Shown in pieces: positions 54,444-61,598 of a DNA stretch of 64,000 nucleotides. Source of the DNA: a virus; IMG/VR virus record IMGVR_UViG_3300025645_000038, positions 62,001-126,000 of that record. The stretch is one strand, 5' to 3'. The notes under the pieces were generated by a model. The model did not search any database and was not told where the DNA came from. It saw only the letters and a program-made list of their open reading frames with translations. How positions within the stretch are numbered: the stretch's first letter is position 1; the number at the start of each line of letters is the position of its first letter. The translations under genes were made by a program, and so were the position numbers.

Positions 54444-54856
54444 TGAAAACACAACTACTCTGCACATTCACCCAAAAAGAAAATCTAAATGATATTCTTG
54501 ACCTAATCATTTTATGTAATGATATACTCTACGATAAGATATATGTATTTCAGAATGGTAAAGACCACAACCAGCTTATCTGTACATACAATGTTGAGTA
54601 CGATGGTGATAATCATCCTGAAGATATTCCAAATACGATATCACTACATAGAAAGAAACAAAGTAATACACTATACACAATCAACGCACTCAACGAAGTT
54701 ATCAGAGAACTAAATGGTGGTGTGCTTGATAAGAGATTTCCCATACCTTGGGATGATTACTATAATAGTTTATTACTAACTAATGAGAACGGACTAAATA
54801 AAATACCGACAAAAATACACAGCATCGTTGATACAAAAAATCATAAAGAAAATTAA
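54443..54856 (+). CDS. Conserved small phage protein of unknown function
   Basis: 137 residues; ATG overlaps the upstream TAA (TAATG). MKTQLLCTFTQKENLNDILDLIILCNDILYDKIYVFQNGKDHNQLICTYNVEY and IPNTISLHRKKQSNTLYTINALNEVIRELNGG are highly characteristic of a family present in many marine T4-like phages, function unknown. The fold appears alpha/beta, without membrane segments. Last gene of its unit: a bacterial-type promoter follows. Its constant presence near replication genes suggests a DNA-metabolism or regulatory role, but nothing in the sequence proves it. Confidence 0.75.
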   Translation: MKTQLLCTFTQKENLNDILDLIILCNDILYDKIYVFQNGKDHNQLICTYNVEYDGDNHPEDIPNTISLHRKKQSNTLYTINALNEVIRELNGGVLDKRFPIPWDDYYNSLLLTNENGLNKIPTKIHSIVDTKNHKEN

Positions 54857-54864
54857 AAAAATAA

Positions 54865-54896
54865 TTGTATTTCACTATTACGGGTGATATATATTA
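54865..54896 (+). promoter_or_regulatory. Sigma-70-like extended -10 promoter for gp32 gene
   Basis: TTGTATTTC (54865-54873), eleven bases, then TGATATATATTA (54885-54896): -35 TTGTAT, 17-base spacer, -10 TATATA with extended TGA. Both blocks and the spacing match 35977-36008. It lies about 63 bases upstream of ATG 54959 in a 102-base gap. Confidence 0.7.
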
Positions 54897-54958
54897 TTGG
54901 TTACAGAATGATGTAACTAACAAATGAATAATAACTAATAAAATAAGGAGAATAAAAA

Positions 54959-55714
54959 ATGGATATTAATTCTATTCGTAAGCGTCTTAATCAATTACAA
55001 ACCACAAACAATAGGACTTCAAACCTATGGAAACCTCAACCAGGAAAACAAGTCATTAGGGTATTACCTTACAAACATAATAAGGATAATCCTTTCATTG
55101 AGTTGTTCTTTCATTTTGGTTTGAATAACAAAACCTATTTATCACCAATCTCTTTTGGTCGTCCAGACCCAATTGAAGAGTTTGCTCAGAAACTAAAAAC
55201 AAGTGGAAACAGAGAAGAGTATCAGATGGCTCGTAAGTTAGAAGCCAAGATGAGAACTTTTGCTCCTGTTATTGTTAGAGGTGAAGAGACTCAAGGTGTT
55301 CGTTTTTGGGGATTTGGTAAGACGGTCTATCAAGAATTACTTTCTGTAATAGCAGATCCAGACTATGGTGATATCACAGACGCTGTTAGTGGTCGTGATG
55401 TATCAGTAGAGTTTATTACTGCTGAAGAAAGTGGTGCTTCTTTTCCTAAGACTACCATTCGTGTTAAACCTAATCAGAATCCTATCGTAGAGGATAAAGC
55501 ACAATTGGAAAATCTCTTAGAAAACCAAAAAGACATTACTGAATTATATCAGGAATTATCTTATGAGGAGCTAACAGATGTTCTTAACACTTGGTTGAAT
55601 CCAGATGATACATCAACCGAGAGTGGAACTCAGACTGAAGCTTCGTCAGTAGTAGCTGAAACAGCAAAAGTTGAAGATGCTAGTGCTGCATTTGATGAGT
55701 TATTCAATAAGTAA
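54959..55714 (+). CDS. 32: Single-stranded DNA-binding protein (T4 gp32-like)
   Basis: 251 residues (T4 gp32: 301) with TAAGGAG at 54943-54949. MDINSIRKRLNQLQTTNNRTSNLWKPQPGKQVIRVLPYKHNKDNPFIELFFHFG is the usual gp32 opening in marine T4-like phages, followed by the OB-fold core (FWGFGKTVYQELLSVIADPDYGDITDAVSGRDVSVEF) and an acidic C-terminal tail ending FDELFNK, which recruits replication proteins in this family. There is no cysteine anywhere in the protein: the zinc-binding CP-x-C segment of T4 gp32 is replaced by SFGRPDPIEEF. It coats ssDNA during replication and recombination. Expressed from its own bacterial-type promoter. Confidence 0.9.
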   Translation: MDINSIRKRLNQLQTTNNRTSNLWKPQPGKQVIRVLPYKHNKDNPFIELFFHFGLNNKTYLSPISFGRPDPIEEFAQKLKTSGNREEYQMARKLEAKMRTFAPVIVRGEETQGVRFWGFGKTVYQELLSVIADPDYGDITDAVSGRDVSVEFITAEESGASFPKTTIRVKPNQNPIVEDKAQLENLLENQKDITELYQELSYEELTDVLNTWLNPDDTSTESGTQTEASSVVAETAKVEDASAAFDELFNK

Positions 55715-55815
55715 ATAAAGTGTAGTGGGTGTTGAAGCCAACACTAATAAAACCGAGTGTGTGCGAAGGATTCTTTACAAAGCCGGACACACCCACTATC
55801 TAATAGGAGAAATAT
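55715..55815 (+). ncRNA. Structured leader between gp32 and uvsX
   Basis: TAGTGGGTGT (55723-55732) is the exact reverse complement of ACACCCACTA (55789-55798): a 10-bp outer stem enclosing 56 bases. Inside it, GTGTTG/CAACAC (55729-55744, loop AAGC) forms a hairpin that would compete with the outer stem, and GTGTGT (55757-55762) can pair with ACACAC (55787-55792). Mutually exclusive pairings just upstream of the uvsX Shine-Dalgarno (TAGGAG at 55803-55808) suggest a regulatory RNA. It matches no riboswitch I recognise. Confidence 0.4.
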
Positions 55816-56913
55816 ATGTCAGTTAAAGACGATTTAGCTGGGGTTCTTGCCGACTCTCTAAATAAGAAGTTCAAAGATTATAAGGTTGCTTACTTCTTGG
55901 ATGGAGTTCAAGAAACACCAACAGATATCAAAGAGTTCATTTCAACAGGTTCAACAATGTTAGACTTAGCAATTTCAAATCGCCCTAATGGTGGTATTGC
56001 AGTTGGTAGGATTACAGAACTGAATGGATTGGAAAGTAGTGGTAAATCATTAGTAGGTGCTCACCTACTTTCAGAGACTCAAAAGAAAGGTGGTGTCGCT
56101 GTTTATATAGATACAGAGACTGCCGTAAGTGAAGAATTTTTAGGTGTTATAGGTGTTGATATAAATAATATGTTGTATCTACATTTAGAAACAGTAGAAG
56201 ATATCTTTGAAGCTATTGAAGAAATCGTAACCAAAGTTCGTGAGTCTGATAAGGATAGGTTAGTAACCATCTTAGTAGATTCATTAGCTGCTGCTACAAC
56301 TAAGGTTGAGTTAAATGCAGACTTTGATAAGGATGGTTGGGCTACTTCAAAAGCTATCGTAATATCTAAAGCTATGAGAAAGATTACTCAGATGATTGGA
56401 AGACAAAGAGTAGCTTTGGTATTCACAAATCAGTTAAGGGTAAAGTTAGGTGCTATGTTTGGAGATCCTTATACCACATCAGGTGGTAAGGCTCTTCCTT
56501 TTCATGCATCAACTCGTATTCGTTTAAAGAATAAAGGTCAAATAAAGGATACTAAAAAGAATGTAATCGGTATGACTATTCTGGCACAAGTGATTAAGAA
56601 TCGTTTGGGTCCTCCACTTAGAAAAGCAGAGTTTCCTCTGTACTTTGAAAGTGGTGTAGATGATGAGGGTAGTTGGTTACAAGTTCTTAAAGACCACAAC
56701 TTAGTCAAAGTTGGTGGTGCTTGGTATACTATGAAAGACCACAATGATGAAGAGATTAAGTTTCAATCTAAGGATTGGGCTGAAAAGTTAGAAGATGAAG
56801 ATTTCAAAGACTATTGTTACAAGTTGATTTGTGATAAAGTCATACTGAAATACACTAAAGCTGATTTAGGTATCGATGATGTAGAGATTACAGAAGAGGT
56901 GTTGGGTGACTAA
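55816..56913 (+). CDS. uvsX: UvsX/RecA-like recombinase
   Basis: 365 residues (T4 UvsX: 391). ATP-dependent strand exchange in recombination-dependent replication and repair. The Walker A motif is GLESSGKS (residues 71-78); YIDTETAVSEEFL follows (the RecA-like D-E-x-A equivalent); Walker B is TILVDSLAAAT; then FTNQLRVKLGAMFGDPYTTSGGKALPFHASTRIRL, the RecA loop-2 region with the NQ sensor and GGxALPF motif. The C-terminus is acidic (DDVEITEEVLGD). Shine-Dalgarno TAGGAG. A structured leader precedes it. The stop overlaps the next gene's GTG start by several bases. Confidence 0.93.
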   Translation: MSVKDDLAGVLADSLNKKFKDYKVAYFLDGVQETPTDIKEFISTGSTMLDLAISNRPNGGIAVGRITELNGLESSGKSLVGAHLLSETQKKGGVAVYIDTETAVSEEFLGVIGVDINNMLYLHLETVEDIFEAIEEIVTKVRESDKDRLVTILVDSLAAATTKVELNADFDKDGWATSKAIVISKAMRKITQMIGRQRVALVFTNQLRVKLGAMFGDPYTTSGGKALPFHASTRIRLKNKGQIKDTKKNVIGMTILAQVIKNRLGPPLRKAEFPLYFESGVDDEGSWLQVLKDHNLVKVGGAWYTMKDHNDEEIKFQSKDWAEKLEDEDFKDYCYKLICDKVILKYTKADLGIDDVEITEEVLGD

Positions 56914-57940
56914 TGCTAGATACCTTTCTATTCTCGATGAGATAAAGAAAAAAGGCGGTGAGTTAGATTCAGAAGAACCTGACGACAAGGTATTGATTAT
57001 AGATGGACTAAATACATTCATAAGATGTTTTAGCGCTATACCAACTCTCAATGATGACGGTGCTCATGTTGGGGGAATAGTTGGTTTTCTAAGGTCAATC
57101 GGATACGCTATTAGGACTATTAGACCTACTCGAACTGTCATAGTATTTGATGGTAAAGGTGGGTCTAACCGCCGAAAGAAGTTATTTCCAGATTACAAAG
57201 CTGGTAGGAACATGTCGGAAAGACTTAATCGTTCCTATGATTTCAATGATAAAGAAGATGAACATCAATCTATGAAGATGCAATTGACTAGGGTTATAGA
57301 TTACTTAGATTATCTTCCAATCACAACGATTACTATTGAAGGTATAGAAGCAGATGATACGATGGCTTATCTTACCAAACAGGTTATGAAGACATCTAAG
57401 ATAGTTTTAATGTCTACGGACAAAGACTTTCTTCAGTTGGTAAATCACAGAGTATCGGTTTGGTCACCAACAAAAAAGAAGATGTACGATCCTCCTAAAG
57501 TTTTAGAGGACTATGGTATTCCATCTCATAACTTTGCTGTTTATAGGTCAATAGATGGTGACAAGTCTGATAACATAGATGGAGTTCGTGGTTGGGGTTT
57601 GAAAACTATTCAAAAAAAAATACCACTTTTGCTCGAAGACAAGATACTTAATATAGATGACATTATTAAAGAAGATGAAAAGCTCAAGGAGAGTGAAGAG
57701 TTATTGAAAAGAAACTATAGGTTGATGCAGTTAGATGAAGTAGACATCAGCACCTCTGCTAAAACTAAAATCTTAGATAAAATTAGAGAACCTATCAATG
57801 GGTTAAATAAAATACAATTTCAAAAAAGGTTTATTGAGGATAGACTATTTGCAACATTACCAAATATGGATAGTTGGTTGGTTCAATGTTTTGCTAAACT
57901 CAATCAGATGGCTGAGAAATCAAATGGGAAGAAAACGTAA
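56906..57940 (+). CDS. rnh: 5'-3' nuclease, RNase H/FEN family (T4 rnh-like)
   Basis: 344 residues from GTG 56906, overlapping uvsX (T4 RNase H: 305). It removes RNA primers and 5' flaps from lagging-strand fragments. Conserved acids of the PIN/FEN fold are visible: LIIDGLNTFIR (Asp33), VIVFDGKGGSNRRKKLFPDYKAGR (Asp82 and the basic bridge), IEGIEADDTMAYL (Glu148, Asp150, Asp151), MSTDKDFLQLV (Asp172, Asp174), and the helix-hairpin-helix IDGDKSDNIDGVRGWGLKTI (from residue 216). It sits between recombinase and helicase genes, forming a replication cluster. Confidence 0.92.
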   Translation: MTNARYLSILDEIKKKGGELDSEEPDDKVLIIDGLNTFIRCFSAIPTLNDDGAHVGGIVGFLRSIGYAIRTIRPTRTVIVFDGKGGSNRRKKLFPDYKAGRNMSERLNRSYDFNDKEDEHQSMKMQLTRVIDYLDYLPITTITIEGIEADDTMAYLTKQVMKTSKIVLMSTDKDFLQLVNHRVSVWSPTKKKMYDPPKVLEDYGIPSHNFAVYRSIDGDKSDNIDGVRGWGLKTIQKKIPLLLEDKILNIDDIIKEDEKLKESEELLKRNYRLMQLDEVDISTSAKTKILDKIREPINGLNKIQFQKRFIEDRLFATLPNMDSWLVQCFAKLNQMAEKSNGKKT

Positions 57941-58103
57941 ATACAACACAGAGTCAGAAAAAAAGGAAGCACAACGTAAGTGGTCTATGAACTACTACCA
58001 TAAAAATAGAGCGGCTCTACAAGCTAAAGCTAGAGAACGTTATCGTAGAAAAAAACAAATGGAACTAAAGGAAAAACAAAGAAGAGAACTATATGGCGAG
58101 TGA
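57924..58103 (+). CDS. Small highly basic protein
   Basis: 59 residues from ATG 57924, overlapping the nuclease gene by 17 bases and the helicase gene by 11. MGRKRKYNTESEKKEAQRKWSMNYYHKNRAALQAKARERYRRKKQMEL is Arg/Lys-rich and predicted as one long helix; the K-x-E-A-x-R-x-W-S-x-x-Y-Y-x-x-N pattern recalls small DNA-binding-like proteins in many phages. The frame is open further upstream (to 57834), but that would be inside the nuclease gene. A nucleic-acid-binding role is inferred from composition and place among replication genes. Confidence 0.65.
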   Translation: MGRKRKYNTESEKKEAQRKWSMNYYHKNRAALQAKARERYRRKKQMELKEKQRRELYGE

Positions 58104-59451
58104 AAATTTTAATCAGTTCGGCCCGACATTTCAATCAAAGGTAATCTCATCTTTATTGTCGGATAACAAATTCATACAGACTATAAGTGATATATTAGAA
58201 CCAGAATATTTTGACTCAGATGCAAACAAATGGTTAACAAAAGAAATAGCTAAATACTTTATGGAGTTTAGAAAGTCTCCAACGTTAGAAGTTCTGAAGA
58301 TAAAAATCAATCAGATGGAAGACGAGATTCTAAAAGTATCTGTTGTAGAAAATCTAAAAGATGCTTGGAGAAATATAGAAGCTACAGACTTAGAGTTTGT
58401 AAAACAAGAAACATTAGGTTTCTGTAAAAACCAAGTCATCAAAGAATCAATCATGCAATCGGTAGACCTATTAGAACAAAAGAAATACGATGAGATAAAA
58501 GTTCTTATCGATGCTGCTATGAAAGCTGGTAGTGAAAGAGACTTAGGTCATGATTATATTATATCCCTAAATGACAGACTTACAGAATCAGTAAGAGAGA
58601 CACTACCAACACCTTGGGATTCTATAACCAATGTAATGGATGGTGGATTAGCTGGTGGTGAGTTAGGTGTGTTAGTTGCTCCTGCTGGTATCGGTAAGAC
58701 TTGGTGTTTACAATCTTTAGCTGCTCACTTGGTAAGACAAGGTAAAACTGTAGTTCATTATACATTAGAGTTGAATGAGGCTTATGTTGGTTTAAGATAT
58801 GATACAGTATTTAGTGGTACACCAACTGCTAACATTAAATTTTATCAAGATGATGTACAGAAAGTTATAGATGGACTAAAAGGTAAGTTGATTATAAAAT
58901 ACTATCCAACTCGTTCTGCTTCGGTAAACACATTAGCTTCTCATCTTAAACAGATGGAGATACAAGAAATCAAACCTGATGCTGTCATAGTTGATTATGC
59001 TGATATTCTAAAACCAACTACATTCTATAAAGAGAAGAGACACGCTACAGGTGAGACTTATGAAAATCTTCGTGGTATGGCTGGTGAGTTTGATATTCCA
59101 ATATGGACTGCTTCACAGGCAAATAGAAGTTCGTTAGAAGAAGATGTGATTGATGCCAGTAAGGTGGCTGAAGATTATAGTAAGGTGATGACTGCTGACT
59201 TTGTTATGTCTGTAAGTCGTAAGGTTGAGGATAAGATTGCAAACACAGGCAGAGTTCATGTAATCAAAAATAGATTTGGTGTTGATGGAATAACATTTCC
59301 TGCAGAAATCAATACAAATACAGGCAACATACAAGTGTATGAAGCTTCAACGCAGGGTGGGAAAGAAGCTCAAGGTAAGATGGATAATTCAGAAGAGTAC
59401 CTAAGACAAACTTTATCTAAAAAATATAAAGATATGGGTGGATTCGAGTAA
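58093..59451 (+). CDS. 41: Replicative DNA helicase (T4 gp41/DnaB-like)
   Basis: 452 residues (T4 gp41: 475). N-terminal helical domain (residues ~1-145) as in DnaB-type helicases, a linker (LPTPWDSITNVMDGGLAGGELGVLVAP), Walker A APAGIGKT (196-203), VVHYTLELNEAYVGLRYDTVFSG (the DnaB E-x-x family segment), Walker B DAVIVDYADIL, then IPIWTASQANRSS, the glutamine sensor, and an arginine-rich KNRFGVDG toward the end. A hexameric 5'-3' helicase that unwinds the fork. Its ATG lies inside the end of the preceding gene. The C-terminal ~40 residues are hydrophilic. No separate primase (gp61) is visible in this window. Confidence 0.92.
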   Translation: MASENFNQFGPTFQSKVISSLLSDNKFIQTISDILEPEYFDSDANKWLTKEIAKYFMEFRKSPTLEVLKIKINQMEDEILKVSVVENLKDAWRNIEATDLEFVKQETLGFCKNQVIKESIMQSVDLLEQKKYDEIKVLIDAAMKAGSERDLGHDYIISLNDRLTESVRETLPTPWDSITNVMDGGLAGGELGVLVAPAGIGKTWCLQSLAAHLVRQGKTVVHYTLELNEAYVGLRYDTVFSGTPTANIKFYQDDVQKVIDGLKGKLIIKYYPTRSASVNTLASHLKQMEIQEIKPDAVIVDYADILKPTTFYKEKRHATGETYENLRGMAGEFDIPIWTASQANRSSLEEDVIDASKVAEDYSKVMTADFVMSVSRKVEDKIANTGRVHVIKNRFGVDGITFPAEINTNTGNIQVYEASTQGGKEAQGKMDNSEEYLRQTLSKKYKDMGGFE

Positions 59452-59458
59452 TAAGAAT

Positions 59459-59470
59459 TGGTATATATTA
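59459..59470 (+). promoter_or_regulatory. Extended -10-like element before RNR gene
   Basis: TGGTATATATTA, 11 of 12 bases identical to the -10 block of the two bacterial-type promoters (35997 and 54885). The matching -35 block is not conserved at the expected distance, so this is a weaker candidate. Confidence 0.35.
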
Positions 59471-59513
59471 TATTTAATATTGTGTACAAAAGAACAAAAA
59501 TAAATTAGGAGTT

Positions 59514-61526
59514 ATGATGGAAAAATTTCAGTTATCAGAAAATTTTATAAATAAATTTAAAAGAAAAAAGCCACCATTTGGTTTCAACGGATTAGGTGAA
59601 TTAGTTTATATGAGAACCTACTCAAGAATTAAAGAAGATGGTAAAAATGAGAGATGGTGGGAAACTGTACAAAGGGTTGTAGAAGGTACATACTCAATGC
59701 AGAAGAAATGGATTGAGTCTCACGAGTTAGGTTGGAATGCATGGCAGGCTCAGAAGAGTGCTCAAGATATGTATGAAAGAATTTTTACAATGAAGTTCCT
59801 ACCACCAGGTAGAGGACTTTGGGCTATGGGAACTCCTATCACAGAAGAAAAAGGTTTATATGCAGCTCTTAACAATTGTGCATTTGTATCAACCAAAACA
59901 ATAAAAGAAGATTATTCAAAACCTTTCTGTTTCCTTATGGATGCAAGTATGTTAGGTGTTGGAGTTGGGTTTGATACTAAAGGGGCTGATGAGATAATAG
60001 TAAAAGGAATAGATAAAGGTAGAGACGAACAATTGTTTGAAATACCTGATACTCGTGAAGGTTGGGTAGAATCTCTAAAGTTATTATTAGAAAGTTACTT
60101 TCATGGAACTGCTTCAATGAAGTTTGATTACTCAAAGATAAGAGGCGCTGGTGAACCAATAAGTGGATTCGGTGGTGTTGCTAGTGGTTATGAACCATTA
60201 GAAGAAGTTCATGAAGATATAAGAAAAGTATTAGAAAAAAATAGTGGAGAACCAATCACAATCACTACAATTGTTGATATTATGAATCTTATAGGAAAAT
60301 GTGTAGTAGCAGGTAATGTTCGTAGAACTGCTGAGATTGTATTTGGTGAGCCAGACAATGAAGAATATTTAGATTTAAAAAACTATGAAGTAAACCCACA
60401 CAGAGACCAATATGGATGGACAAGTAATAATAGTATATTTGCAGAATTGGGTATGGATTATACTGAAGCTGCCAAACGAATCGTAGATAACGGAGAGCCA
60501 GGTTTTGCTTGGTTAGATAATATGAGAAAGTATTCTCGTATGAAGAATGGTGGAGATGATAAAGACCATAGAGCTATGGGTGGTAATCCTTGTTTAGAAC
60601 AAACATTGGAGTCATATGAGTTATGTTGTTTAGTAGAAACTTTTCCTGATAATCATGATGACTTTGAAGATTATGCGAGAACTCTAAAGTATGCTTATCT
60701 TTATGCTAAAACAGTAACTCTTGGTAGAACACATTGGTCAGAAACTAACAGAGTTATGTTAAGAAACAGAAGAATAGGATGTTCGGTTAGTGGTATCGCT
60801 CAGTTCATCACTCATAGAGGATTGGGAACTTTAAAGGAGTGGTTAAATGATGGATACGATGTCATACAAGAATGGGATGATATGTACTCTGATTGGTTTG
60901 CTGTACCGAACTCAATCAAAACTACATCAGTTAAACCAAGTGGAACAGTTTCATTGTTGGCTGGCTCTACTCCAGGTTTACATTATCCCGAAAGTAGATT
61001 TTATATAAGAAGAATAAGGGTTTCAAAACATTCAGAACTATTAGTACCTATGGAAAAAGCAGGATATAAAATAGAACCTGCATTTGGTTCAGAGGATACT
61101 ACAATGGTTGTTGAAGTACCAGTAGATGTTGGAGAGGGAATAAGAACAGCGGCTGACCTATCGATATGGGAACAATTCAGTTTAGCTGCTTTTATGCAAA
61201 GACATTGGGCAGACAATCAAGTTAGTTGTACGGTTACATTCAATCCAGAAACAGAGGGTGAACAAATCGCACCCGCTCTAAATTATTATCAATATCATCT
61301 AAAAGGTATATCCCTTTTACCAAGACATGATTACGGAGCATATCCACAGATGCCGTATGAAGCTATAGATGAGAAAGAGTACAATAAACAAGTTAAGAAA
61401 CTTGGTAAACTTTCATTTGGTGTTATCAAAAATGAAGAGGCAGAAGTAGATAAGTTCTGTAATAACGATTCGTGTGAGATAATTCCAACGACTGGTGATA
61501 ACGATGACCAAGACTATGCTAATTAA
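59514..61526 (+). CDS. Class II (adenosylcobalamin-dependent) ribonucleoside-triphosphate reductase
   Basis: 670 residues (Lactobacillus RTPR: 739), Shine-Dalgarno TTAGGAG just upstream. It makes deoxynucleotides in a B12-dependent, oxygen-independent reaction by a monomeric single-chain enzyme. Seen: NNCAF with Cys122 (first redox cysteine), GNPCLEQ with the thiyl-radical Cys360 and Glu362, CCLVETF with the partner Cys371/372, SVKPSGTVSLLAGSTPGLHYP (phosphate-binding loop), and a C-terminal C-x4-C swivel pair (CNNDSC), the spacing known for RTPR. T4 uses class I NrdAB, so this is another replacement. It requires host or environmental cobalamin. It lies at the end of the replication block. 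Confidence 0.92.
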   Translation: MMEKFQLSENFINKFKRKKPPFGFNGLGELVYMRTYSRIKEDGKNERWWETVQRVVEGTYSMQKKWIESHELGWNAWQAQKSAQDMYERIFTMKFLPPGRGLWAMGTPITEEKGLYAALNNCAFVSTKTIKEDYSKPFCFLMDASMLGVGVGFDTKGADEIIVKGIDKGRDEQLFEIPDTREGWVESLKLLLESYFHGTASMKFDYSKIRGAGEPISGFGGVASGYEPLEEVHEDIRKVLEKNSGEPITITTIVDIMNLIGKCVVAGNVRRTAEIVFGEPDNEEYLDLKNYEVNPHRDQYGWTSNNSIFAELGMDYTEAAKRIVDNGEPGFAWLDNMRKYSRMKNGGDDKDHRAMGGNPCLEQTLESYELCCLVETFPDNHDDFEDYARTLKYAYLYAKTVTLGRTHWSETNRVMLRNRRIGCSVSGIAQFITHRGLGTLKEWLNDGYDVIQEWDDMYSDWFAVPNSIKTTSVKPSGTVSLLAGSTPGLHYPESRFYIRRIRVSKHSELLVPMEKAGYKIEPAFGSEDTTMVVEVPVDVGEGIRTAADLSIWEQFSLAAFMQRHWADNQVSCTVTFNPETEGEQIAPALNYYQYHLKGISLLPRHDYGAYPQMPYEAIDEKEYNKQVKKLGKLSFGVIKNEEAEVDKFCNNDSCEIIPTTGDNDDQDYAN

Positions 61527-61598
61527 AAACTTGCGGATAGGCAGACGACACACCTATACAAAAATGTGTCTTAACCAAAAACAAAGAGGAGACGTTTT
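61527..61598 (+). promoter_or_regulatory. Leader of the TonB-dependent receptor gene
   Basis: The 72-base gap contains GACACA (61554-61559) pairing with TGTGTC (61565-61570) and an overlapping ATAGG/CCTAT pair, so a modest alternative hairpin can form. It ends in a strong GAGGAG Shine-Dalgarno (61586-61591) 7 bases before ATG 61599. No sigma-70 or ATATTTAT element is seen, so the gene may be read through from the reductase gene. Confidence 0.35.

Noticed and set aside
55715-55815. Known riboswitch (glutamine, SAM or preQ1 type) before uvsX
   Set aside because: I could not match the conserved cores of these classes; the pairing is described only as an uncharacterised structured leader.
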